Assembly (NCBI GenBank): GCA_035656495.1
Contig: DASRSL010000045.1
Span: 1 to 8,540, forward strand
Direction of reading: 5' to 3'
DNA: 8,540 nt
Source of the DNA: Roseiarcus sp035656495
GTDB lineage: Bacteria; Pseudomonadota; Alphaproteobacteria; Rhizobiales; Beijerinckiaceae
The translations under genes and the position numbers were made by a program. Shown piece after piece: positions 1 to 6,146 of the stretch. Every line of letters starts with the position of its first letter. The stretch's first letter is position 1. The notes beneath the pieces are model-generated. The model searched no databases. It had not been told where the DNA came from and saw only the letters and a program-made list of their open reading frames with translations.

Positions 1-538
1 GCTCGATCGCCGTCACCGTCGTCTGCCGGTTGATCTCGCCGCCCATCTCGCGCGCCGCGCGCGCCAGCGCTTGGGTGAGATCGGCCGGCTGGATGTAGCC
101 GTCCTGAGGATGCTGGATCGCGCCCAATATTCCGTCGAGGTTGCAGAGCGGCCAGATTTTCTTGACCTCGGCGGGGTTGAGGAACCTCACCTCGATGCCG
201 CCGATCGTGGCGGCGACGCCGGCGTAGTAATGATATTCGTCGAGCCGGTCGCGGGTGCGTGCGAGCCTGATGTTGGAGACCTGGCGCCACCCGACGTCGA
301 GGCCGGTCTCCCTTTCCAGCGTCTTGTAGAGCGCGACCGAATATTTGTGGATCTGCCCGACCGAATAGCTGAGGTTGAACAGCGGCAGAAGGCCGGCCGC
401 ATGCCAGGTCGAGCCGGAGGTCAATTCCTTGCGCTCGACGAGCGCGCTGTCCGTCCAGCCCTTCTTGCACAGATGATAGAGCGTCGAGACGCCGACCACG
501 CCCCCGCCGACAATGACCGCACGCGCATGCGTTCTCAT
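1..538 (-). CDS. FAD-dependent oxidoreductase, dimethylglycine/sarcosine dehydrogenase-like (N-terminal part, cut by window edge)
   Basis: Reading the minus strand from ATG at 538 gives 179 uninterrupted residues that run off the left edge. The N-terminus is a Rossmann dinucleotide fold: VIVGGGVVG at residues 8-16, then an acidic ribose-binding position (E35 in ALVERKEL). It is followed by SGSTWHAAGLL at 41-51. In dimethylglycine and sarcosine dehydrogenases the histidine of this TWHAAG motif (here H46) carries covalently bound FAD, so oxidative N-demethylation of a secondary or tertiary methylamine is likely. Those enzymes are about 800 residues with C-terminal folate-binding GcvT-like domains; whether this one has them lies outside the window. 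The start is supported by AGGAG (plus-strand 548-552), nine bases upstream. It lies 84 nt downstream of the mttB-like gene on the same strand, so co-transcription is likely. The family is secure; the exact substrate is inferred. Confidence 0.88.
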   Translation of the reverse strand, partial: MRTHARAVIVGGGVVGVSTLYHLCKKGWTDSALVERKELTSGSTWHAAGLLPLFNLSYSVGQIHKYSVALYKTLERETGLDVGWRQVSNIRLARTRDRLDEYHYYAGVAATIGGIEVRFLNPAEVKKIWPLCNLDGILGAIQHPQDGYIQPADLTQALARAAREMGGEINRQTTVTAIE

Positions 539-547
539 CCTTCGTAG

Positions 548-552
548 CTCCT
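548..552 (-). promoter_or_regulatory. Ribosome binding site for the FAD oxidoreductase
   Basis: Minus-strand AGGAG lies nine bases before the ATG at 538. It sits just outside the palindromic repeat that fills most of the intercistronic space, so the repeat does not disrupt translation initiation directly. Confidence 0.6.
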
Positions 553-565
553 GCGTTCCCCGCCC

Positions 566-613
566 CTCATCCGGCCCTTCGGGCCACCTTCTCCCCGCGC
601 GCGGGGAGAAGGG
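566..613. repeat. Palindromic intergenic repeat (RIME/REP-like unit)
   Basis: Two adjacent hairpins fill the gap between the mttB-like gene and the FAD oxidoreductase. The first is GGCCC-TTC-GGGCC (573-585). The second is a perfect 26-bp palindrome (587-612) with arms CCTTCTCCCCGCG and CGCGGGGAGAAGG. The preceding CCCCTCATCC is shared with the repeat at 3329-3338, and the stem core CTTCTCCCCGC/GCGGGGAGAAG recurs at 3343-3366. This layout of two stems in an intergenic mosaic matches what I recall of rhizobial intergenic mosaic elements; that assignment is from memory, while the palindromes are seen directly. In the mRNA the stem would lie between two cistrons, where it could affect transcript stability or attenuation. 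Confidence 0.8.
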
Positions 614-622
614 ATGATCTGA

Positions 623-2170
623 TCAATAGCTCATGTCCGGCATCGACGCCTTGCGCTCGTCGATGAAGGCGCGGATCGCTTCGTCGGTCGAGCGGTCGAG
701 CGGCGGGGCCTCGTATTCCTTGAGCATCGCCTTCCACAGAACGTTGGCGCGCGTCGCGGCGTCCCTCGAGCCCTCCTCCATCCACTGCTCGACCGAATTG
801 TTGTCGGCGATGTTCGAGCGGTAGAAGGCGGTCTCGAAGTTCGCCTGGGTGTGCGCGCAGCCGAGGAAATGCCCGCCGGGCTCCACTTGGTGAAACGCCT
901 CCGTCGCCTGCCCGTTCAAGCTGAAGTCGACGCCTTTGGCGAGCACGTGCATCGCGCCGAGCTGGTCGAAGTCCATGACGAATTTCTCGTAGGACGCCGT
1001 GAGGCCGCCCTCGAGCCAGCCGGCGGCGTGCAGCACGAAATTCGCGCCGGCGAGCACCGTCGGAACCAGCGTCTGCGCGCTCTCGTAGGCCGCCTGGGCG
1101 TCGGGGACCTTCGAGGCGCAGAGCGAGCCGCCGGTGCGGAAGGGCATGTTCATCCGCCGCGCGAGCTGCGCCGCGCCATAGATCGCGAGCGCCGCCTCGG
1201 GCGTGCCGAAGGTCGGCGCGCCGGACTGCATGGAAAGCGTCGAGACGAAGGTCCCGAACACCACCGGGGCGCCGGGGCGGGTGAGCTGGCAGAAGGCGGT
1301 CCCCGCCATCACTTCCGCCAGCACCTGCGTCAGCGTGCCGGCGACGGTCACCGGGCTCATCGCGCCGGACAGGATGAACGGCGTGATGACGCAGGCCTGG
1401 TTCGCGCGTGCGTAAACTTCGGCCGCGCCGATCATGGTCGAGTCCCAGACGAGCGGCGAGTTGGCGTTGATCAGGTTGGTCAGCACGCAATTGTCGCGGA
1501 CGAAGTCCTCGCCGAACAGAAGCTCGCAGATTTTTACGCTGTCGGCGGCGCGCTCGGGCTTGGTCACCGAGCCCATGAACGGCTTGTTGGAATATTTGAG
1601 ATGGGCGTAGACCATCTCGAGATGGCGCTTGTTGACCGGCAGGTCGACCGGCTCGCACAGGGTTCCGCCGGAATGATGGATGAAGGGGCACATGTAGGAG
1701 AGCTTCACGAAGTTCTGGAAGTCCTCGATCGTCCCGTAGCGGCGGCCCTTGTCGAGGTCGCGGACGAAGGGCGAGCCGTAGTTCGGCGCGAACACCATCG
1801 CGTCGCCGCCGATCAGCACATTGCGCTCCGGGTTGCGCGCGTGCTGCACATAGCTCGACGGCGCCGTCGCGCAGAGCTTGCGAGCCAATCCCCGCGGAAA
1901 GCGCACTCGTTCGCCCTTGACGTCGCAGCCTGCCCCGCGGAAGAGCTCGAGCGCGCGTGGGAATTCGCGGAACTCGACGCCGATTTCCTCGAGCAGCGAG
2001 TCCGCATTGCGCTCGATGATCTCGAGCCCCTCCGCGCTCAGGGTTTCGGTCAGCGGGATTTTGCGGGTGATGTAGGGCGCAGCGGCCTGCGCGCGATGGG
2101 CGCGGGCGCTGCGTCGCGCCTCGCGGCCGCGGCGCGACTCCCGGGCGGGGACGTGTTCGGGTTCGGACAT
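623..2170 (-). CDS. Trimethylamine methyltransferase (MttB) family protein, non-pyrrolysine type
   Basis: A 515-residue protein of normal length for the MttB family (PF06253), in which a TIM barrel moves a methyl group from a quaternary or tertiary amine to a corrinoid protein. The N-terminal family pattern is present: ERNADSLLEEIGVEF at 53-67, ALELFRGAGCDV at 73-84, ATAPSSY at 101-107 and ARNPERNVLIGG at 111-122. The C-terminal GGHFLGCAHT (432-441) also fits. The frame has no internal amber codon, so this is not the pyrrolysine trimethylamine enzyme; such homologues include the glycine betaine methyltransferase MtgB. Substrate is unknown, but the adjacent dimethylglycine/sarcosine-dehydrogenase-like gene points to N-methyl compounds. 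No corrinoid protein is in the window. Start ATG 2170 was chosen over a longer in-frame extension to 2413, because GAGGGA lies six bases upstream and family similarity begins soon after. Residues 10-31 are a basic, low-complexity leader. Confidence 0.9.
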   Translation of the reverse strand: MSEPEHVPARESRRGREARRSARAHRAQAAAPYITRKIPLTETLSAEGLEIIERNADSLLEEIGVEFREFPRALELFRGAGCDVKGERVRFPRGLARKLCATAPSSYVQHARNPERNVLIGGDAMVFAPNYGSPFVRDLDKGRRYGTIEDFQNFVKLSYMCPFIHHSGGTLCEPVDLPVNKRHLEMVYAHLKYSNKPFMGSVTKPERAADSVKICELLFGEDFVRDNCVLTNLINANSPLVWDSTMIGAAEVYARANQACVITPFILSGAMSPVTVAGTLTQVLAEVMAGTAFCQLTRPGAPVVFGTFVSTLSMQSGAPTFGTPEAALAIYGAAQLARRMNMPFRTGGSLCASKVPDAQAAYESAQTLVPTVLAGANFVLHAAGWLEGGLTASYEKFVMDFDQLGAMHVLAKGVDFSLNGQATEAFHQVEPGGHFLGCAHTQANFETAFYRSNIADNNSVEQWMEEGSRDAATRANVLWKAMLKEYEAPPLDRSTDEAIRAFIDERKASMPDMSY

Positions 2171-2363
2171 GGCTGGTCCCTCGGGCGCGGTTGGCTTTGC
2201 TAGCCACATTGCGACGGCGCGCGCCGCGTTTCCACACAGAAAATTGAGCCCCGGCATGCGGCGCGGGCGAGCCGCTATGATCGCTGCTCTCCGGAGAGAT
2301 CGCGCTTCAGCCGCCCCACGGCCTTCGCGCGGCGTGGCGGATATGGATGACCCAGACTTATTC

Positions 2364-2408
2364 CGCGTCGACCGAAAACGAGACCGGGCGGTCGTTCGGC
2401 TCGACGCG
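2364..2408. repeat. Long bulged inverted repeat (possible structured RNA or protein-binding site)
   Basis: Outer arms CGCGTCGA and TCGACGCG (2364-2371 and 2401-2408) pair perfectly. The next block CCGAA/TTCGG pairs after a one-base bulge. Inner bases CGA..CC and GG..TCG continue the stem with two small bulges around a GGGC loop. This gives roughly 18 pairs in 45 nt. No T-run follows on either strand, so it is not an ordinary terminator. It lies about 90 nt upstream of the small coiled-coil gene. Confidence 0.5.
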
Positions 2409-2489
2409 CTCACTTCTGCCGTTCTGCGGCGTAAGTTGCTATCGCGCTTGCCATTTGCGAATAAACAGTTTGCGCGATAGGTTCACGTT

Positions 2490-2494
2490 GGAGG
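2490..2494 (+). promoter_or_regulatory. Ribosome binding site fixing a GTG start
   Basis: GGAGG is followed by five bases and then GTG at 2500. This places the start of the small coiled-coil gene at GTG rather than at the upstream in-frame ATG at 2347, which has no comparable site. Confidence 0.7.
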
Positions 2495-2499
2495 ACCAA

Positions 2500-2760
2500 G
2501 TGGCTGACATCCCCGACAACGGGACGTTGGAGTGGCTCGCGCGCCATCTGATCGAGTTCCGCCAGGAGACGCGGACTCGGCTGGACGGGCTGGAACGCAA
2601 CCTGCAACGGCTGCATGACGATTTCGGCATCTCGGCTGCGATTCTGCGGCGCGTTGACCATGGCCAGGACGCCTATCGCGAGGATATCCGCACTCTGTTC
2701 GAGGCGGTTGGCGGCCTGCGCAGCCGGATCGACGCCGTCGAGCGGGAGCCGCGCGACTAG
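2500..2760 (+). CDS. Small coiled-coil protein of unknown function
   Basis: An 86-residue acidic/basic helical protein starting at GTG with a clear GGAGG site. Residues 10-38 and 55-83 are rich in charged residues with hydrophobic residues at heptad-like spacing (LEWLARHLIEF, RLDGLERNLQRLHDDF, IRTLFEAVGGLRSRIDAV), which suggests two coiled-coil helices joined by the DFGISAAILRRVDHG segment. There is no signal peptide or membrane segment, so it is probably cytoplasmic. I do not recognise a named family; small proteins of this kind are often annotated as hypothetical in alphaproteobacteria. It ends six bases before the dead toxin remnant that converges on it from the minus strand. An antitoxin or regulatory role would be guesswork. 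Confidence 0.72.
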   Translation: MADIPDNGTLEWLARHLIEFRQETRTRLDGLERNLQRLHDDFGISAAILRRVDHGQDAYREDIRTLFEAVGGLRSRIDAVEREPRD

Positions 2761-2766
2761 TCACAG

Positions 2767-2990
2767 TCAACTTTCGTCGACGCGCAAATTCTGGAGCTTG
2801 CGCACGGGGATAACAACCGACTGCGCCCGCGTCTCTCTGCCGAATGGCCAATGTTCGATTCTGTCCGATCGTGTCGATCGTGTGCTTGATCGCGAGCTAC
2901 ACCCGGCGGCGCCACAAGGGCGCGCTCATCGAGATATTTCAAGATCTCCGTCAGATCGTCTTGCGCACGCCGCGTGTAACGAACGATCAT
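2767..2990 (-). pseudogene. Decayed ParE/RelE-type toxin
   Basis: The first 23 codons read as a ParE-family start: MIVRYTRRAQDDLTEIL then KYLDER. The match continues in the next frame as PLWRRRV, a TAG stop (plus-strand 2897-2899) and LAIKHTIDTIGQ, where family members read VKL..I. It returns to the first frame for NIGHSAERRG, then moves to the third frame for VVIPVRKLQNLRVDES and a TGA at 2767. That makes at least three frameshifts and one nonsense codon. The C-terminal YPYLIFYR-type strand and the catalytic-end residues seen in the second pair (7120-7409) are missing. The dead gene begins with an ATGA overlap with the antitoxin remnant. Frame tracking was done by eye, so exact break points are approximate. 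Confidence 0.75.
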
Positions 2991-3170
2991 AGACCGTGGC
3001 GGATCCAGAGCCTGCGATCTCAGCGTCCGGCGCGAACGCCGCCTCGCCTGCGCCAGACCTTCGTCGGTCGCTGCAGCGGTCTCATCGTCGAGCCGGACCG
3101 CGCTCGGGCTTTGATAGCCCAGAGCAGCATTTCCGACCTCCGCGATCGCCAGATCAAGCAGCTTCGTCAT
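2987..3170 (-). pseudogene. Decayed RelB/ParD-like antitoxin
   Basis: It starts MTKLLDLAIAEV, typical of this short antitoxin group, and contains VRLDDETAAATDEGLAQARR, homologous to EEEASSDESLAQAERGEF in the intact antitoxin at 7406-7636. After ARR the expected tail moves frame: AFAPDAEIA is read one frame back, then AL and IRHGL followed by TGA (2987-2989) in a further frame. The intact homologue ends VRAFWAKHGL, so the ancestral tail was probably AALW-IRHGL. The first half is also shorter than the homologue, suggesting an internal deletion. The reconstructed TGA overlaps the toxin ATG as ATGA, the usual coupling in such operons. Apart from the overlap this gene can no longer make a proper toxin-neutralising tail. 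Confidence 0.72.
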
Positions 3171-3256
3171 GGCGTCAAACTATCATACTGGGCGCCGACG
3201 CGGCCAACGTTGTCATGGCCGTGAAAACGGGCATCCATGACGCTGCGGCAGGAATC

Positions 3257-3367
3257 GCCCCCTCGCCCCGCTTGCGGGGAGAGGGCTGGGGTGAAGAGCG
3301 AGGCGATTTGCCGCCGCCTATCGCCGAGCCCCTCATCCTGAACTTCTCCCCGCAAGCGGGGAGAAGG
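3257..3367. repeat. Inverted doublet of the palindromic repeat (REPIN-like)
   Basis: Two stem-loops face each other. The left stem (3260-3285) is CCCTC-CCCCG-CTTG-CGGGG-GAGGG with one mismatch, followed by GCTGGGGTGAAG. The right unit is CCCCTCATCC (3329-3338), then a perfect stem CTTCTCCCCGC-AA-GCGGGGAGAAG (3343-3366). The right unit, reverse-complemented, aligns with the left one, so the pair is an inverted doublet with about 40 nt between. The right unit matches the single copy at 566-613. Doublets of this shape are typical of REP sequences mobilised by RAYT transposases; no RAYT gene is in the window. The element lies between the dead toxin-antitoxin pair and the 3' end of the GMC gene, where it could also protect the GMC transcript. 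Confidence 0.8.
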
Positions 3368-3377
3368 CACGCGAATG

Positions 3378-5042
3378 CTACCGCTGCCTCGTCTCCCAGT
3401 CCTTCGCCACATAGTAGGGCGCGTTCGATGCCGGAAGCGGCGCGCGGCCGCGGATCAGGTCGGCGGCCTTCTCCGCGATCATGATGGTGGGGGCGTTGAG
3501 GTTGCCGTTGGTGATCGAGGGCATGATCGAGGAGTCGACCACGCGCAGGCCCCCGACGCCGATCACCCGCGCTTCCCGATCGACGACGGCAAGAGGGTCG
3601 CTGGCCGAGCCCATCCTGCAGGCGCCGCACGGGTGGTAGGCGCTCTCGACGCGCTCGCGCACGAAGGCGTCGATCTGCTCGTCGCTTACGCAAGCTTCGC
3701 CCGGCGAAATCTCGCGGCCGCGGTAGGGATCGAAGGCCTTTTGGGCGAAGATCTCGCGCGTGAGGCGGACGCAGGCGCGCATCTCCTCCCAGTCGTCGGG
3801 CTGGCTCATGTAGTTGAACTGGATCTTCGGCGGCTTCGCCGGATCGGGGGAAGCGAGCTTGACCGACCCCCGGCTCTTCGACCGCATCGGTCCGACATGG
3901 GCCTGAAAGCCGTGCTCGCGGGCGAACGATGACCCGTCATAGGCGGTCGCCATCGGCAGGAAATGGAACTGGATGTCGGGATAGCGCACACCCGCGCGCG
4001 AGCGAATGAAGCCGCCGGCCTCGAAATGATTGGTTGCGCCGAGCCCACGGCCGCGCGCCATCCAGCGAAGGCCGATGAGGCCCCGCCCGATGAGCCCGCT
4101 ATGGGAGTAAAGCGTGATCGGCCTCTTCGAGGTGACCTGGAAATAGAGCTCGAGGTGGTCCTGCAGATTCTCGCCGACCCCTGGCCGGTCGGCGACGACG
4201 TCGATTCCGAGCGCGCTGAGCTCGGCCGCCGGGCCGATGCCGGAGAGCTTGAGAAGCTGAGGGGAATTGATCGCGCCGCCGCAGAGGATCACCTCCCGTT
4301 CGGCTCTCGCCAAAAAGTCGCGCCCGCCGCGGCGATAGTGGACGCCGGTCGCCCGCCTGCCCTCGAAGGCGATGCGGGTCGCGAGCGCATGGGTGAGGAC
4401 GGTCAGGTTCGGCCGCTTCATCGCCGGCCTCAAGTAGGCGTTGGCGGTCGACCAGCGCACGCCGTTCTTCACCGTCATATCGAGGAAGCCGAACCCCTCC
4501 TGCCGCTCGCCGTTGAGGTCGGCGCTGACCGCATAGCCGGCCTGTCGGCCGGCCTCGATGAAGGCCTCGTACAGGGGATTGTGCTTCAGCCCCCGCAACG
4601 TCGCGAGCGGCCCGTCATGTCCACGATAGGCGTCGCCGCCGCCGCGAAAGCTTTCGGCGCGGCGAAAGTAGGGAAGGACGTTCGCATAACCCCAGCCCTT
4701 CGCACCCTCCCCTTCCCATCGCTCGAAATCGAGCGGATGTCCGCGCACGTAGACGAGGCCGTTGATCGACGACGAGCCGCCGAGCACCTTGCCGCGCGGG
4801 CAGTTGACGCGGCGGCCGCTAAGATGCGACTCGGGCTCGCTGCGATAGCCCCAGTTGTAGGCGCTGGAGTTCATCGGCAGCGCCAGCGCGGCCGGCATCT
4901 GGATGATCCACGCGCGGTCGGAGCCGCCGTATTCGAGCGCGAGCACGGTCGAGCGGCCGTCCTCGGTCAGGCGGTCGGCGAGCACGGCGCCGGCCGAGCC
5001 GGCGCCGACGATGACGTAGTCGTAGGTCTCCTCGCCCATCAT
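3378..5042 (-). CDS. GMC-family oxidoreductase, choline dehydrogenase-like (BetA-like)
   Basis: A 554-residue flavoprotein with all GMC landmarks: FAD fold DYVIVGAGSAG (8-18), signature 1 RGKVLGGSSSINGLVYVRG (83-101), signature 2 GGAINSPQLLKLSGIG (255-270), and catalytic SAYHPCGACRMG with H470 followed 44 residues later by N514 in NGNLNAPT. That spacing equals the His466/Asn510 pair of choline oxidase. DHLELYFQ (295-302) and the end LPASNAPYYVA also resemble bacterial BetA, which oxidises choline to betaine aldehyde. No betB or betI is nearby, so another alcohol substrate is possible. One oddity is LEYGG at 36-40, where most GMC enzymes have LEAGG. ATG 5042 was preferred over GTG 5075 because AAGG lies four bases upstream and similarity begins directly after; ATG 5039 is equally possible. 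Confidence 0.88.
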   Translation of the reverse strand: MMGEETYDYVIVGAGSAGAVLADRLTEDGRSTVLALEYGGSDRAWIIQMPAALALPMNSSAYNWGYRSEPESHLSGRRVNCPRGKVLGGSSSINGLVYVRGHPLDFERWEGEGAKGWGYANVLPYFRRAESFRGGGDAYRGHDGPLATLRGLKHNPLYEAFIEAGRQAGYAVSADLNGERQEGFGFLDMTVKNGVRWSTANAYLRPAMKRPNLTVLTHALATRIAFEGRRATGVHYRRGGRDFLARAEREVILCGGAINSPQLLKLSGIGPAAELSALGIDVVADRPGVGENLQDHLELYFQVTSKRPITLYSHSGLIGRGLIGLRWMARGRGLGATNHFEAGGFIRSRAGVRYPDIQFHFLPMATAYDGSSFAREHGFQAHVGPMRSKSRGSVKLASPDPAKPPKIQFNYMSQPDDWEEMRACVRLTREIFAQKAFDPYRGREISPGEACVSDEQIDAFVRERVESAYHPCGACRMGSASDPLAVVDREARVIGVGGLRVVDSSIMPSITNGNLNAPTIMIAEKAADLIRGRAPLPASNAPYYVAKDWETRQR

Positions 5043-5186
5043 CCGACCTTGCGCCCCCTGCCCTACGATAGTCACACATCTCTCAGCGAGCGCGCACCCC
5101 CCTTCTTCTTGGCGGCGGAGCAGGCGTGGGATGGGAGGGCTATCCCGGCGGCCCGGGTTGGCGGGCGCGCCTCCGCGGCTTATGCA
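5043..5186. other. Divergent intergenic region
   Basis: This space lies between the start of the GMC gene (minus) and the promoter of the Phd/VapC operon (plus). Apart from the AAGG ribosome site near 5046-5049 on the minus strand, I see no repeat or motif strong enough to call. Confidence 0.4.
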
Positions 5187-5215
5187 TTGACGTTGTAGCT
5201 ACATGCGGCTACTTT
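5187..5215 (+). promoter_or_regulatory. Promoter with palindromic operator for the Phd/VapC operon
   Basis: TTGACG (5187-5192) and TACTTT (5210-5215) are spaced by 17 bases, a good housekeeping-type pair. Inside the spacer is a perfect 10-bp palindrome TGTAGCTACA (5194-5203), followed by a half-site GGCTAC (5207-5212). Phd-type antitoxins bind palindromes at their own promoter, with toxin as co-repressor, so this is the likely operator. Predicted transcription would start about 5222-5223, essentially at the antitoxin ATG. Confidence 0.65.
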
Positions 5216-5222
5216 GCTGGCA

Positions 5223-5492
5223 ATGAAGAGCGTCTCCATGCGGGAAGCGAAGAATCGCCTTACCGCGCTCGCGCGCGAGGTCGAGCGGGGCGAAACGATC
5301 GTCGTCACGCGCAACGGCTCTCCCGTGTTCGAAATGGCGCCGCATCGGCCGCGCAAAGGTCTCCGGCTCGAAGCGATCGACCAGTTCAAGCGCAAGCACG
5401 GGATAAAGACCATCGCGCCCTTCATCGCCGATGACTTCGACGATCCGCTTCCTGAGGATTTTCTGCTGCGTCCATTGCCCCGCGAGGCATGA
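5223..5492 (+). CDS. Phd/YefM-family antitoxin
   Basis: An 89-residue protein. Residues 1-40 are the Phd/YefM DNA-binding fold (MKSVSMREAKNRLTALAREV, then ERGETIVVTRNGSPVF). Residues 41-89 form a proline- and acid-rich tail (IADDFDDPLPEDFL) that should wrap and inhibit the VapC partner. Its TGA overlaps the toxin ATG as ATGA, so translation is probably coupled. ATG 5223 was chosen because the family begins MK.VSMREAK; a TTG three codons earlier is in frame but gives no extra similarity. No Shine-Dalgarno is visible and the promoter predicts a start at or within a base of the ATG, so the message may be leaderless. It should autorepress through the palindrome at 5194-5203. Confidence 0.88.
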   Translation: MKSVSMREAKNRLTALAREVERGETIVVTRNGSPVFEMAPHRPRKGLRLEAIDQFKRKHGIKTIAPFIADDFDDPLPEDFLLRPLPREA

Positions 5493-5875
5493 GACTTCTG
5501 CTCGACAGCCATGTCCTGCTCGCCTTGGTCGAGCGCGGCGCGTCCAGCCTGCCGGCGGGCGTCGCGGCGCTGTTAGGCGACCAAGCGAGCGAGCATCACG
5601 TGAGCGCGGCGAGCCTTTGGGAAATCGCCATCAAGTCGCGATTGGGCAAGCTCAGGCTAACGGTGAGCCTCGGCGCGTTGCCCGAGCTTCTCGAGGGGTT
5701 GGGCGTAAGGATCGTCGCCATCGACGAACGCCATGCGCTGGCGGAGGTCGAGCCCGAACCGACGACTCGCGACCCATTCGATCGGATGCTCTTGGCGCAA
5801 TGTCAGGTCGAGGGTCTGAAGCTCGTCACAATCGACCGCGCCCTCGTTTCTCATCCCTTGGCCGCGAAGGGATAG
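5489..5875 (+). CDS. PIN-domain toxin, VapC type
   Basis: A 128-residue single PIN domain of normal VapC length. Metal-binding acidic residues are all present: D6 in LLLDSHVLL, E45 in SLWEIAIKSRLGKL, D95 and D98 in TRDPFDRMLLAQ, and D116 in LVTIDRAL. VapC toxins are Mg-dependent RNases that cut tRNA or rRNA and are held inactive by the antitoxin. The SLWEIAIK...RDPFDR pattern is the subgroup usually paired with Phd-type antitoxins, as here. The start lies within the antitoxin stop (ATGA), with GAGG just upstream. No frame damage is visible, so of the three toxin-antitoxin modules in this window this is the only one that looks fully functional. Confidence 0.9.
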   Translation: MRLLLDSHVLLALVERGASSLPAGVAALLGDQASEHHVSAASLWEIAIKSRLGKLRLTVSLGALPELLEGLGVRIVAIDERHALAEVEPEPTTRDPFDRMLLAQCQVEGLKLVTIDRALVSHPLAAKG

Positions 5876-6146
5876 GCCTGGGCGTCTCCCTCGCCGGCGG
5901 GTGGCTGGCGCTGGGACAGACACGAGCGCTGGCGGCTGAGGCTGGCCGGCGTTCAGTTCGATCTCGCCTCTCCCTCCGGCAGGCCGGCCTGGCGCAGCGC
6001 GCCGGCCGTCGCGCGCAGCGAGCCTGACGATCCGCTTTCGCGCGACCCCGAGCGCCAAGCCTTCGAGGCTTGTCGCGCGAGGCCGGGGCGGGCAAAAGTC
6101 CGACGCGCGCGGGGCCGCCCGAGCCAAGGACAGGAAAGGGTGCGAC
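5876..6146. other. Intergenic region before the LssY-domain gene
   Basis: The 271 nt hold no gene I can support. A hairpin at 6052-6076 (core CAAGCCT-TCG-AGGCTTG plus three outer pairs) has no T-run, so it could be a processing or pausing site at most. The last bases hold the ribosome site AGGAAAGGG (6132-6140) for the next gene. Confidence 0.45.

Larger units (their letters stand above)
2171..2499. other. Intergenic region between divergent genes, with inverted repeats
   Basis: This 329-nt gap separates the mttB-like gene (minus) from the small coiled-coil gene (plus). I see no convincing coding sequence: open frames here lack a ribosome site and a recognisable product. It holds a probable minus-strand ribosome site (GAGGGA, 2177-2182), a perfect 12-bp palindrome CTCTCCGGAGAG (2287-2298) and the long bulged inverted repeat at 2364-2408. 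Promoters for both neighbours should lie here, but no pair of -35/-10 hexamers stands out enough to call. Confidence 0.6.

Noticed and set aside
623..2170. Pyrrolysine-encoding MttB
   Set aside because: No in-frame TAG interrupts the gene, so it does not belong to the amber-containing group.
851..2203. A 450-codon open frame on the plus strand opposite the mttB-like gene
   Set aside because: It is a high-GC antisense shadow: the minus-strand frame carries clear MttB family motifs, while this one has low-complexity Arg/Ala/Glu-rich sequence and no recognised domain.
567..2237. A second long minus-strand frame within the mttB-like gene, very rich in Arg
   Set aside because: Out-of-frame reading of the same bases; composition is typical of GC-rich shadow frames.
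623..2413. Longer version of the mttB-like gene starting at 2413
   Set aside because: The extra 81 residues are low complexity and unlike the family, whereas ATG 2170 has a well-placed GAGGGA site.
3963..5198. A 411-codon plus-strand open frame opposite the GMC oxidoreductase
   Set aside because: Antisense shadow of a gene with full GMC signatures; its translation has no family features.
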